A stretch of DNA of 64,000 nt from Verticillium longisporum (taxonomy: Eukaryota > Ascomycota > Sordariomycetes > Glomerellales > Plectosphaerellaceae): contig JAETXT010000011.1 of the NCBI GenBank assembly GCA_019188255.1, positions 1,240,001 through 1,304,000 of the forward strand. The letters are read 5' to 3'. Positions 1-11,324 of this stretch are shown here, one piece after another (positions within the stretch are counted from its first letter, which is position 1; each line of letters starts with the position of its first letter). The notes beneath the pieces are model-generated. The model made no database searches and was not told the DNA's origin. It worked only from the letters and a program-made list of their open reading frames with translations. The position numbers were made by a program, and so were the translations under genes.

Positions 1-281
1 CTATTCCAGCCCTGTTCAGCTCACAGCCACCTCGACAACACGGGTATACTGACACACCGCCTTCGCGCCCCAGCACATCGCACTTGATCTTCGACGCTTG
101 TATCGTGATCAGGATTTGCGGTCATCCCACGAACCCGAGATGTAAGAGCATGTACCCTTCAATACCTGGCTGTCGCAGCTGCGAACAACCGGTCCCTGAT
201 CCATAAGGGTGTCGATCAACACGAACAATCACTGACCCCCGTGCCCAGCTCCTTCAGCTATAACAAGCTACGTGTGCGAGA

Positions 282-1943
282 ATGACGCACTCTAAGCCCG
301 TCGATATGCGAACCTCGGAAGAGGGCCCGACATCATCACACGACGATCTCCCTGCTGTCTTCGATGCCAACGATGCTCCTTCGCTCAGCTCGTCCCCGCC
401 CGACCACGATTCCTTAAACACTCCCAACATTGGGCCGACTACACCCGGAAGCCCAAGGTTGTCACGACATCCCTCCTTTTCAGGGAGTAGCTCTTACCAT
501 GAAGACTGGGAGGCTTTCCCGCCCCTGGACCGCCTGTCGGTGCTTGATCTTCTCGATAACTTTGCACTGCCCCAACAACTCGAAAAGCTACAGAAAGGCA
601 TCTCGGCCCAGACACAGAAGGTTAAGAAATCGAGAGATGCGTTCAAGTCGAAGAGTCACCAGGCGCGAGAGCGCATGGTGGAGGAGTGGAGGCGCCGTGT
701 GCCCACCGCTGACGAGCAGCTTGACCGCTATCGCAAACGGATGCGTGTCAGTGTTGACAAGCTAGGCAAGCAATGGGGCGACGCCAAGACCATTACTCTA
801 CGAGAGAAGGTATCCTTCATCTGTGGCGTCATGAATATCTTCCTCAGCGGCTACCTCATCGGCGGGTTCCCGGAGTGGTTCCACATATGGTACACCATCC
901 AGCTCCTCTACTTCATGCCGATCCGCTTCTTTATCTATCACCGCCGAGGCATGCATTATTTCTTGGCCGACCTCTGCTACTTCGTCAACTTCCTCCTCAT
1001 GCTCAGCATCTGGGGTTTTCCTGGCTCAAAGCGACTATTCACCGCCGCGTACTGCTTGGCCTTCGGCAACAACGCTGTCGCTATCATCATGTGGAGAAAC
1101 TCTCTTGTCTTTCACAGCTTCGACAAGGTTACTTCACTCTTCATCCATATCATGCCCTGTGCCACTTTGCATTCCATGGTCCATCTCTGGCCTGAGCAGC
1201 TCCAGGCCTCTCGGTACCCTGCCATATGGGCAATCAAGCATTCGCCCGCCGGGTCACCCACTGCTTACGGCAACGTTTTCTCGATGCTAGCATGGAGCTC
1301 CGTTCCATATGCGGTCTGGCAGTTGTCATACTACTTCCTCATCACCGTTCGCCGCCGAGAGAAGATTGCCGCCGGTCGTCCCACTTCGTTTACCTGGCTT
1401 CGGCGCTCATACTCAAAGACATGGATCGGCAAGATCGTACTAGCATTGCCCAACGCGCTACAGGAGCCTGCCTTCATGGGGATACAGTACAGCTATGCCG
1501 TGCTTACCATGCTTCCTTGCCCCATCTGGCTGCACAGTCGCTACGCCTCGGCTGGTTTCCTCATGGCTGTCTTTGCATGGAGCGTCTACAACGGGTCAAC
1601 ATATTACATTGACGTCTTTGGCAAACGGTTCCAGAAGGAACTCGAGTCTTTGAAAGCCGAGGTCAGCCAGTGGCAGAACAGCCCAGAGATTCCGCTCAAC
1701 TCGCCTCTGGTTACACCTCATCCGGACGGCCCCGTATCCGCCGAGCTGTCCACGGCTGTAGTTGAGGGCACCACCCCGCAGTTCAAGCCGGAGGTCAGCA
1801 GTCCACCCGGCGCCAAAGCTGCGGGGCTGTCGAGTGTGGACCAGATTCCTCTCCTCAAAGACGAGAATCTAGCTGCCGCATCTCGCTCGTCAGGCGTCGA
1901 CGGCGGAGCCAAGGACGCTGCTCGTGCGAGGAAATCAGGCTGA
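282..1943 (+). CDS. GPC1: Glycerophosphocholine acyltransferase 1 (DUF2838 family)
   Basis: Single-exon gene of 553 residues. The enzyme acylates glycerophosphocholine with acyl-CoA to give lysophosphatidylcholine, recycling phosphatidylcholine in the ER or other inner membranes. The N-terminal ~170 residues are polar, Ser/Pro-rich and then charged. From about residue 175 to 470 there is a multi-pass membrane core with family hallmarks: WFHIWYTIQLLYF, the FIYHRRGMHYFLADLCYFVN segment with its conserved His/Asp, and a FGNNAVAIIMWRNSLVFHS segment. The C-terminal ~90 residues are again polar and low-complexity. Length is as expected for filamentous fungi (yeast Gpc1 is shorter). The first ATG was chosen; a second ATG lies eight codons downstream. 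The family assignment rests on these recognisable blocks; the activity is inferred from the family. Confidence 0.9.
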   Translation: MTHSKPVDMRTSEEGPTSSHDDLPAVFDANDAPSLSSSPPDHDSLNTPNIGPTTPGSPRLSRHPSFSGSSSYHEDWEAFPPLDRLSVLDLLDNFALPQQLEKLQKGISAQTQKVKKSRDAFKSKSHQARERMVEEWRRRVPTADEQLDRYRKRMRVSVDKLGKQWGDAKTITLREKVSFICGVMNIFLSGYLIGGFPEWFHIWYTIQLLYFMPIRFFIYHRRGMHYFLADLCYFVNFLLMLSIWGFPGSKRLFTAAYCLAFGNNAVAIIMWRNSLVFHSFDKVTSLFIHIMPCATLHSMVHLWPEQLQASRYPAIWAIKHSPAGSPTAYGNVFSMLAWSSVPYAVWQLSYYFLITVRRREKIAAGRPTSFTWLRRSYSKTWIGKIVLALPNALQEPAFMGIQYSYAVLTMLPCPIWLHSRYASAGFLMAVFAWSVYNGSTYYIDVFGKRFQKELESLKAEVSQWQNSPEIPLNSPLVTPHPDGPVSAELSTAVVEGTTPQFKPEVSSPPGAKAAGLSSVDQIPLLKDENLAAASRSSGVDGGAKDAARARKSG

Positions 1944-3857
1944 CCCCACAAGCTGACGAATGACGTTCATCGGACATGCTGCGTTACATCTTTGTCATTA
2001 ATATTTTTCGTTCACAGAAATAGTTCACGCGAGGACTCTTGCTTTCGTATTGGTAGCATCTTGTTATACTAACTTGCAGTAATGAGGAAGGATCCGGGCT
2101 TTCGAAGAGCATTTCGACCTCCACGAATAGTTGCTTCGGCTTTCTTCAACAGCGTGATTAGGGCTGATGGTGCCGTTGTCATTCTCAGATACCCAGAGCA
2201 GGCGAGCGATATAGGTTCTGTATGCAGGAAGTGATTTATTTCTATTTTTTTTTGTCTGTCGCAGCGTTTCTAGTCATCAAATACTCCCTAGCGTAACAGG
2301 TATGGTGACTGTAGGACGAATTGTCGACCACCGTCTGTATTTGACATTACTCGATATTCCGGTATATTGTAATACAGTGAAAACACTTGAGATTCCTAGA
2401 ATGACTGTTGACTAAACCACTGACCTCATCGAGGTTACGAAGTCCATGAGGCTCTTCGATGATGCAAGTGGCAGGTACAGTCCCTGAGGATCATTCTACA
2501 ATGCATGTGCTATAGCTGTCAATCGACGGCTAAAAGTATGCGAATCAACAATGAATATTGACAAACCCTAGAGTCGGGGTTCATGATTGGAGCGGCCTGA
2601 TCAAGGGCCTTCGCAAGTAGCAAGTCGCCTAGCTGTGTATACTATGCAGGACGCCATAAGGTTTGACCTCCGATTCAATGGCGTCACTATGCCTCGGAGA
2701 GGGCAGGTCGCAGTTTAAGGAACAGGTTCACGAGTGAACTTCGCAAGTTACAACCCATTGTAGTTTGCCATGATTGAAGCAACGGTGCAGCGGCTTGTTG
2801 CTCACCCTTGCATGTTGACGACGATGCCTCGGGCACAGACGAGTAACAACGACTGTCTATGTGTCCACAGCGGCATGAAGCGGACTTCCGCCATGGCTAC
2901 CGAGCTCTGCAAGTGAAAAGCGGTAGCGATTCCTGCGTCTCGTCCATAACAGCGGCACTGCTGTCAAACAAACCACATCGGACGTATAGCAAGAGACAGA
3001 ACTGACAGGCGTTGCTGAACCCGGTACAGTTCAACAGGCCCACTGTGTTCTGCTTGTCACATCAGCGTGTGGTCCCCAGAAAAGAAAGGAATTACCTGAA
3101 AGTCAACTAAGGCATGGCCTTGGATCATTACAAGAAGGGGCTGCGGCCAAGCTGTCATGGCATGCCCCACGCTGCACACGGCGGTGGTACAGTCAGCTGT
3201 TATTTTTTGTTTGGCGCTCAGTCGACACAATTACGGTTTAGGCGGACTCTATGAAGAATAAGGCGGATGGTCATCGAAAGTTGCATTGGTGTTTATCATC
3301 TCATCAAGCTGAATTGCATCGAAAGAGCCATGCTGAGGGGTGTGCGAAGCCGTCTCAAGATCGATGAAGGCGGGGAGCGAGAGTTACTGATACAGGTGTG
3401 ATAGAAGTGGCCGCGAGGGGGGATTGAAGGCGGCAGCTGGCTGGAAGTAGCGCGAAAAGTGCGAATCCATGGGGTTAATGCCCGTCACTGAGACAAAGCC
3501 TGTCGCGACGTGTAGCGTTGCCGAGATGATTGTGTGCGAAAGTAACCAAAGAAATACGTGCAGGGTAAACCGAGCACTGAGGCGAAAAAAACATGCCTGG
3601 CCGATTCTGTGCAGGCCAGCCTCGCTCTAACCGAAAGCGAGGCCATACCAGAGAAAGACGCAATCCGAAGAATCCCATTTTCGTTTCCCACCCTTACTAG
3701 TCGCATTGCACAAAAACTCCATTAGAAGACGGAAGGATCGAGAAAAGTCCGCCATGGTCGATCGTACCAAGAGCGGAAGGAAGCGCGACAAATGCCGGTC
3801 CACATCGCGATAATCAGCGGGATCCTGTGCGCATTAGCCCGTGCCTTGAAGAGGTCG
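1944..3857. other. Intergenic region, no gene seen
   Basis: About 1.9 kb between two gene 3' ends (convergent). It holds the 3' flanks of GPC1 and of the Tra2-like gene. Only short, unconvincing frames occur and I found no tRNA-like or repeat structure. Confidence 0.6.
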
Positions 3858-5169
3858 TCAGGAGTAATCCGAACCTCCACCGTAGGGCTCCCGTGCCTCG
3901 GAGCGACCACCAGCAGAGTCGCCGTAGGCGGCAGCAGCAGCAGGAGCATCACGGGTGCGCGGAGCGTCACGCTCAGCTGCGCGATCGTAGCCCCTTTCGC
4001 GGTCATAGCCAGGGCCACGGCGGTCATCGCGATAGCGGTCACCGCCCTCGCGGCCTCCACCCTCGCGACCTCCACCCTCGCGGCCTCCACCCTCGCGGCC
4101 GCCACCACTGCCGTAGCGGTCGACGCGGCCACCGCCGGTGTAGCCATCATCACGCTCGCGACGGTCGTAGCTGCCGCCACGGTCGTCACGGTAAGTGCGA
4201 TCGTAGCCGCGGTCCTCGCGGTATCCTCCGCGATCCTCGTAGCGACGCTCATAGCCGCCACCACCGCCGCCGCGGTAACGGTAGGGGTCGTCGCGTCCAT
4301 AGTAGCCGCCGCCGCCACCGCCGTAACCACCGCGGCGACGATCGTCGTAACGGTCGTTCATGCGGCCTCCACGGCCACCACCTCCGCCCTCTGAGAATCG
4401 ATATGTCAACGTCACGGGTCGTTATAGGATTGATGGGAATATGCTGGGACTTACCACGCTTGGGGGGACCGAAGTACTTGCCGGGGGTCGGGGTACGGGG
4501 ACGGGCACGGCGAGCCTTCTCGATGCTGAGAGTACGGCCGTCAATCTGTTCTCCCTGGAGACCCTCTTTGGCAGCATCAGCTTGGTCGGAAGTGACCATC
4601 TTGACGAAGCCGAAGCCGCGGGACTCCTTGGTGTGGGGTCACGCATGATTTGACACTTCTCAACCTCGCCATACTTCTCGAAGAGGCGCGTGACTTCCGA
4701 CTCGGACAGGCGAGGGTGGATGCCAGTGACAAAAAGGTTGGAGCCAGGGTTGATGGCGCCATCGTCATCACCGCCCTTGGAAGCAGTATCGTTGTCCTTC
4801 ATGGTGCTAGACGGAGAAGAGACATATCGTAAGCACTGGTCCAGTAGGCGTCGGTTTTGGAGAGGGAGAAAAAGACAAAGAGAAACGTGACGTACCGATC
4901 ACCATTGCCGGATGGCGAGGCAGAGCGACGACGACCGCCATCGGCTTCGTCGCGCAGGGGACGGGGAGAGGCGCTGCGGTTATCGCGCTCGTAGCGAGGA
5001 GTCTCTTCTGAGGATTCAGTCATGTGAGCGAATGCAAATATGGGCAAAGACGTAGCATGGAGTGAAGACGATAGAATTCCGATCACTCATGACAGGAGGG
5101 ATGATGAAGAAACTAACCATCGTAACGGTCGCCATTGGCGGTCTCGTAATCCATGCTAGTAGTGGCCAT
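3858..5169 (-). CDS. Tra2-like RRM/RGG RNA-binding protein, with an apparent 1-nt frameshift
   Basis: Spliced model on the minus strand: 5169-5118, 5007-4896, 4806-4455, 4390-3858; about 349 residues once a single missing base is allowed for. It is a nuclear RNA-binding protein of the transformer-2/SR type, likely in splicing. The N-terminus is Arg/Ser/Pro-rich, then one RRM with RNP2 (NLFVTGI) near residue 78, and a long C-terminal tail of RGG, RDDRRG and GGREGG repeats. Introns have GTTAGT, GTACGT and GTAAGT donors. At about 4626-4632 the frame breaks: upstream reads CQIMRDP, and the RNP1 octamer (RGFGFVKM) continues in the next frame, as if one C of a CCCCC run were lost. Adding one base makes the coding length divisible by three. 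The tail carries a 15-nt tandem repeat at 4044-4104. Antisense open frames over the tail are shadows of this repeat. Confidence 0.85.
4044..4104. repeat. 15-nt coding tandem repeat (GGREG units)
   Basis: Four near-identical 15-nt units in the last exon of the Tra2-like gene encode repeated Gly-Gly-Gly-Arg-Glu pentapeptides. They are in frame, so copy-number change would lengthen or shorten the RGG tail without breaking it. Confidence 0.85.
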
Positions 5170-6990
5170 ATCGTCTGATATGATAGAGACGAGAGTTTGA
5201 TGTAGTGGCACGAGAAAAGATGGACGTGGATGGGTAAGGGATGGATGGAAGAATGCGAGGCTGTCGGGGGTATGGGTGGAAGCGAGGCAGCGGCGGAAGG
5301 CTCTGTCCGTCGTTCGCGTTGGTGAAGGGTTGGAAGGAAAAAAACAAACCCCAGGGGTAAGGAAGGAAAGAAGAAGCCTCAAAGGCTAGGAGCAGGTATA
5401 TGAGGGAATCAATGCAGGAGCCGTGTCAGTGATTGATGCGGCAGCCGGCGAACGGGAGGCGATAGTGAGGCGTGGTGTCGTGAGGCTGGATGGCGACAAG
5501 TGCAAGGTGATGGACGTTGTTGCAAAAGAGTGGATTGCGAGGTGGTCAGCGAGGGAGGAAGGTCCTAGGTCACGCACGGCACTGGGGCTTTACAGCGTTG
5601 CCAGGCGCAAGGGGCTACGTGGAGCAGGATCAAGACCTGAACCAGCTGGCAGGCCCCATCGGACAGCTATGGCAGCTGTCGGCACGTGACTGTGCTGGAT
5701 TTGGGCACCAGTTCTCACTCTTGCGCGTCACCAACGCTGTGCACCGTGGTCAGGTCGGTACTCCTACTCGGTAGGAAGGTTCCTGAGGTACCTAAGGTAG
5801 GTAGGTAGGTACCTTACCCAAGGCACCCGACGTTGCCGGGAGTACCTACCTAAGATGCCGTCTATATAGTCAAGCTTCCATGTGAATCGGACCAAAATAA
5901 TGGTGCTCGGAGTACAGTCCGCTCCTACTACCTGAATGCCTGTTGCCACCATGAGTCTTCTCCGTATACTACCTAGGTTGATTTGGGTGGCCTGACACTC
6001 ACATTCCTGGCTGCGCCGACATCGTTGATAGGTCTGAGCCCCCCTGTTTGAACCTCTTATTCCCGAGGGTCGCGTGGATAAAATGAGGAAAGTCTGTCAA
6101 TATGAAGGGCGGACTTTGGTATTGCGGCTTTCACGATCTGATGAAGCAAAAACGTGTTGGTAGAGTGAGTACAGGATGAATAGATCATGATCGGCTATTG
6201 GTCGGAATTTTCGCGTCCCTTCAACGTGTGGGTATGGACATTGAGGTGCCTTGAGCTGGTCCCTTAATCCCCGTAGGTATGCGATACGCACCAGTGGCGG
6301 AAAACCCCCAGCTTCACGGCTTTGATGTAGTCGAATGATTCCTAAATTATGGGATTGGTGGATCGGGAGAAGTACTTCAGCAAACTCCCTAAAGTCCGAC
6401 CCGTCGGGTGCGGGAATCGCGAGTCGCAATCTCGCTCAACCTGTTAGAAAGGCGGGGTACGGGTGTACAGAGTCCTTGCGCCCATGGAGCCTTCTCGCAG
6501 TTGACGGGATCGGGTAAACGTGTAGAATAGAAAGCGTCCGCGTGCAGCGTAGAAATGCCGCCAACCGAAAGCTCGATAGAGGGGGTGATCATAAACCCAG
6601 GCCCACGCATGGGGGGCGTGCTATGCAAGAACAGTAAAGCTCGGAGACTCATCCCGAATTCCACCACGAACCTGCGCTGACCCATGGTAACACGTTCATA
6701 CCATGTCGGTTCAAATGTGGGTTAACCCTTTCGGACGCCCGGTCAGCTAGTTGGCGAGAGGCTGGACTGCCGTCGGTTTGTGACGGATCGGCGGTTCTTT
6801 AAAGAGTCCATCCCCAACCGTCCGGCGGCCTGTTTAAGAACCGAGGATCTGAAACCTTCGATCTCACGATACATTCTCGCCTCGCTAGTCCTCTCTGTCC
6901 TGCTGCTCTCGAAACCCTGAACGAACTCGATTGAGAGATAAGCAATCGAAACTCATTTAGTACGCAGCCATCGCATACCATAGAACCACA
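5170..6990. promoter_or_regulatory. Divergent intergenic/promoter region with GGTAGGTA-type cluster
   Basis: 1.8 kb between the divergent Tra2-like gene and the short-chain dehydrogenase. No gene is supported. A cluster of (A)GGTAGGTA and TACCTA words, partly palindromic, lies at 5783-5853, and another copy (ACCTAGG) near 5970. Similar clusters recur in other promoters of this window. Confidence 0.5.
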
Positions 6991-7805
6991 ATGTCGCCAC
7001 TTGACGGCAAGGTTTATGCGTTCACTGGTGGCGCCAGTGGGATCGCCTTTGCAACCGCCAAAATCCTCGCGAGGCGCGGAGCCACGATCTGCATCGCCGA
7101 TATTGACGCGGAAGCAATGAAGGAGGCAGAGAACTACTTCCAAGAACACAAAATTCGCTTCTCTATCAACACAGTGAACGTTGCTGTCCGGAGCCAGGTA
7201 GATGATTGGATTGACGGTATCGTGAAGCAGTTTGGACGTCTGGACGGTGCGGCAAACGTTGCGGGCGTCATCGGCAAACACCACGGCACACGCCCGGTCG
7301 CGGAACTAGATGACGACGAGTGGAACAAGATTATCGCTGTCAATTTGACAGGATGCATGTACTGTATGCGGGCCGAGCTTCGAAATATTGTTCATGGCGG
7401 TTCCATCGTCAACGTATCTTCGATCCATGGCCTCAGAGGTACGTCACGGTGCCTTCCTCCCCACAGTAGCCACAGCCAACTGATTGCCTCTCAGGATTCG
7501 CGAATCACGGAGCGTACGATGCCAGTAAGCACGGCATGATTGGCTTGACGAAAGCCGCCGCCAAGGAGAACGGCGCGCGCGAAGTGAGGGTGAATGCGGT
7601 GGCGCCGGGCGCCATATTCACACCATTGATGGAGAAGAACTGGAAGGCTGCTGGACGGCCGCTGGACGCACCGTTTGACGAGCCGACGGCGTTTCAACGG
7701 CAAGGAACCTCCGAAGAGTGTGGTAATGTCCTAGCCTTCCTGCTCGGCCCCGAAAGCACGTTTGTGAGCGGGTCCGTGTATGAGGTGGACGGAGCATGGC
7801 TGTGA
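6991..7805 (+). CDS. Short-chain dehydrogenase/reductase (classical SDR)
   Basis: Two exons, 6991-7438 and 7495-7805, giving 252 residues; the intron has a GTACGT donor. NAD(P)-dependent oxidoreductase with a Rossmann fold; substrate unknown. Visible motifs: cofactor loop at residues 12-19 (TGGASGIA), an NVAG motif in place of NNAG, a catalytic Ser in NVSS (about 143), and YDASK with Tyr157 and Lys161. The last Gly of the usual TGxxxGIG loop is Ala here. The C-terminus ends with the usual SGSVYEVDGAW block. The gene is convergent with NAA20, with stop codons 145 bp apart. The family is certain; the reaction is not. Confidence 0.9.
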
Positions 7806-7950
7806 TGGCTGCCTGCGGCAGACAGGCATATCGTCGTGGATCAATATAAGCGGAACAGCGATGCATGTAAAGGCGTAGGGAACGCTAGCCAAGACGTCTT
7901 GGCTCTTGACAGAGAGATGCTTCGTAGGCAGCTAGCGTGTTGTTATTCTT

Positions 7951-8581
7951 TCACCACACATCACCCGGGTCGACCTCGTGCCTCTCGCCGTCGTCCCGAA
8001 TATGTTGTAGCTTGGTATCCCGCTTACATGGCTTCCGCATGTCGAAGGCATCTTCACTGGAAGCCTTGGAATCGGTGGCATGGTCGCCGTAGTAGTCTTT
8101 CACCACGCGGAAGACGCTATAACCCATGCCCTTGTAGAAGTTGATGGCTCGGTGGTTGCTGGTCCGAACGAAGAGGTCAACAAACCAAGCATCGTTTGCG
8201 TCAGCTGCGACCTCCAGCTGCTCCGTCAGGATTTTGCCGATGCCTAGCCTGCGAGCCTCCGGTGCGACGGTCAGGGCCGTAATGTGTGCGTGCCAGGGCA
8301 GGTAATGCTCGGAGAACTTGTAGATATCGGGAGACGATTCAAGCTTGCCCATGACTAGCGATTGAGACAGTCAGTGGGCGCCAATAACGCCTGAGAGGAT
8401 ACAAATACATACTGTAGCCAATAATATTCCCATTCATGTCCTCGCAGACCTGGAAAAGGGCTGGCCATTTGGCATGATATTGAAGGTAGAACGCAAGCTC
8501 GTAGGTTTCCGTCAGGGGGTCGAGGTTGCATTTTGAAAACTTGTCGACATCGTCAGGGACGAAGCGCCGGAAGGTGGCCAT
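7951..8581 (-). CDS. NAA20: N-terminal acetyltransferase B catalytic subunit
   Basis: Two exons on the minus strand, 8581-8413 and 8354-7951; 190 residues. NatB acetylates protein N-termini starting Met-Asp/Glu/Asn/Gln co-translationally at the ribosome with its auxiliary subunit NAA25. The GNAT fold is clear: an N-terminal FRRFVPDDVDKFSKCNLDPLTE block typical of NAA20, the exon junction in GYIMGK (residues 56-60), the acetyl-CoA loop RRLGIG (91-96), and NFYKGMGYSVFR followed by the family's YYGD element. Length fits fungal Nat3/NAA20. The intron is short with a GTATGT donor. Confidence 0.93.
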
Positions 8582-9497
8582 GGTGCGCCCGTTCCCAATA
8601 AAACTGGTAGCTAGAACCGACAGGAGGAGTTCGCGACGGTTGATCGTCGACTGACCGACTGACCTCGAAAGAACTTCGATATTTTTGTGGCAGCGTCCGT
8701 AGCTGGGCGGTTGGAGGGGTTAATTCTACCGATAGAACGATATGGGCATCGTCGTATCGCGATCGCGGGGTCCGTCTTGGTCTGTCACCTTTGCTCCGAG
8801 GAACCCACGTTAGGTAATCGTGGAGGACCTGAGAATGCAGGGGCGCTTTTTGGGAGGGAGGGGGCGGCTTCCGGCAAGGATGTACGGGACGCACCACCAA
8901 AGCAGGCAGCCTGCACTCCTGCCAGTGGCCTTGACCTCCCTTTCATACCTCGGTGCGTTCATCATCAAGGGTGTAGTGCCCCCCTCCAGGAAGTGATCTT
9001 TGTTCCAGATCTTATTCCAGTTCTCGTCCCATCTTCAAAGACGGCTGGGGTCGAAGGACTCCCCTTCTTGAGCCCGCGATTTCCAGTGTTTTGCTCTGTT
9101 TTGTCATTAGAAGGGGCCAATCACAACCAGACACGAACTGGGGGCAGCCCGTGGCATGCCTATAGCAGGTCCCCTACCACGTCAATCTCGTCTCATAGCT
9201 TTCATCTGATATTGTCCTACGACGTTGAGGCAGGGCGGACCACCAACTGTCCTGATAGTCCCCATTGTCTCCAGAAGCGGCCTGCCTCGTTCCCTCTCCA
9301 ACTGCATCGTCGCGAGAAGAGTTATATTGCACACGAAGCGACGAACAACCATCGCTGCTAGTTCACCGCCCGCGGCTGTCCCATCCGCCTTGCTCCTTTG
9401 CCTGGTCTTCAGTACCCGCCTCTTCGCACCCAGGTCCTGACCGCCGACAAGACGCCTGAATATCTGAATATCGTCCACGCGTTTACTTGCATCCAGA
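8582..9497. promoter_or_regulatory. Divergent promoter region
   Basis: About 0.9 kb between NAA20 (minus) and the gene at 9498 (plus). It must hold both promoters. No gene or repeat was seen. Confidence 0.5.
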
Positions 9498-10734
9498 ATG
9501 CCTTCCTCCCCACGCACCCCAAGGCATTCCCGCCACCCCTCCAGTATCGACGCGTCCTACCAGTATAACAGCACCACGTCCTCGCCACAAGACCGACGAC
9601 GCTCCAGATCCTCGTTGCAGGATCCTGCAACGCCCATTGGGACCAGCTTCAATAACCACGATGGTCTCGACATCGGCATCTTTAGCAGCGGGGGCATGGG
9701 TATGGGGGCGGGCAATGGCATGGGCAACTTGGCCGACGAGCTGGCTGATGCATTCTCTGACTCGGGTGAGGAGGGCGAATATTACGAAGAGGATACACTG
9801 GACCCGGAACAGCGAACGATCGAAGGAAGAGAGGGCATCGATGGTATACGGGACAGCGGCGTTGACGTTGCGGAAGAGGTCACTAGTGGTGTCACGAAAC
9901 CCACCAACCTGAATGTGCCTTCACCAGTGCGAAAGGGCCATGCGAGGTCAGGAAGCGGATATGATGGGAGCGAATACGGCTCGGAATCGGATCTGGACTC
10001 ACCAGGCATCCCGCCAAGTTTGATTGCGAGAATTGATGCTGTTGAGGCGCTGGCACGAAGGGGCACGGAGAACAACGGCAGCCCGGCAGACGGCGTCTTC
10101 GCGCGTGTAACGGAGAGCCTCAAGGATCTGGGGTCCCAGACAGGCGTGGAAGGAAGCGCGACAAGGTGAGTCTTCTCGGTGTTGGCTTGCCGTCACGGGT
10201 TACAACAGCTGACGTGGTCGACGCAGGCTCATTACTGCGCACGCCGCTCTCACGACACACTTGTCACATCAGACTCGCCAGATGCACAACCTGACTTTCC
10301 CGCTGCTCTCGCCTCTTGTTGTGCCGCCAGATCCAGAAGTTGTAGATGAGCTGCTGCCGCTTCTTCTCGAGCTGTCCGAATCCATGCCTCGCCCCATCGC
10401 CAAGGCGCACGACTCCCTGACAGCCCTGCACACCCTCACCTCAGACCTCATCTCAAGCTTAAACTACCTTTCCGACACGCTGCACATGTCGCGCCAGACG
10501 ACCCTCACAGCAACCCGGCGCCTCAAGAGCGCCAAGGAGCTTGTGGCCGAGATGAAACGAGAAGAGGAGCTGCGTGACGAAGGCGAACGATGGCTTACGC
10601 GCGGCAATTGGGGCGAGAGGCTCGAGAACCGCGAATGCGCCGGCGTCTGCGGAGACGTAGTTGGCGGCTTTGAGGAGGTCTGCAACGGATGGCGAGCTAG
10701 GCTGCTCGAGCAGGCTGGGTCCGCTCCCGCCTGA
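9498..10734 (+). CDS. Uncharacterised protein with C-terminal helical domain
   Basis: Two exons, 9498-10165 and 10227-10734; 391 residues; GTGAGT donor and GCAG acceptor, and the frame closes exactly. I do not recognise the family. The first half is polar and disordered-looking, with Ser/Arg/Pro-rich, Gly/Met-rich and acidic stretches; it contains LADELADAFSDSGEEGEYYEED. The second half (from about residue 210) is a long helical, probably coiled-coil region, with a terminal block rich in Trp and Cys (RWLTRGNWGERL, then ECAGVCGDVVGGFEEVCNGW) that looks conserved rather than random. No signal peptide or membrane span. A fungal cytoskeletal or nuclear adaptor is possible but is only a guess. Confidence 0.75.
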
Positions 10735-11324
10735 TCGATCGGGTAGGCCTGCTGAATTTTCCTGCTTGTGCCCCTTTTTTGCGTTGAGTGAGAGCGCTAT
10801 ACATACAGTGCTCTCAGGAGCTGTAGCTCAGCATGGCCGTGCGACAATGAAATCAGAGCCTCCTGCGTGCTAGGCGAGGTAGACAAGGAGGGGCCGAGTT
10901 CTGGATAGAGAGGGCGTCTCCCGGCAGACGCAAGTCGCTTTGAGACACACCGTTACGAGACCATGATGATAGACCACGTACATGGGCTTGCGAGTTACAC
11001 TTGATATGATTCATGTTCTTCAACCTTTTCAATGGACCTTTAGTGCCTTGTGTGTCAACTGGTGCGCATCCTTGCCTTTTTCTTCTTTTCCCCGCCTTCT
11101 TCTGTAGAAAACTTCAACGTGACATGTCATGGGATGCGCAGGGATTCACCGCAAGCTGGAAATCACCGCAGGTGGGACACAAATCACGAAGACTAACATC
11201 AGATTATATATGCCACTTTTATTGGGAGGAAGTGCATGGAACGCCCGGGTATCGGTACATATGATATCAAAACAAATGCTCGCTCTCTCCGGTATTGACT
11301 GGGGACCTGCCTCGCAGGCGCCGT
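10735..11324. other. Convergent 3' intergenic region
   Basis: About 0.6 kb between two gene 3' ends. It contains T-rich stretches at 11010-11110. No gene seen. Confidence 0.5.

Noticed and set aside
3792..4648. Long plus-strand frames of 200 and 273 codons
   Set aside because: They are antisense to the RGG tail of the Tra2-like gene; the repeated codons keep other frames open and give Ala/Thr/Val- or Arg/His-rich text.
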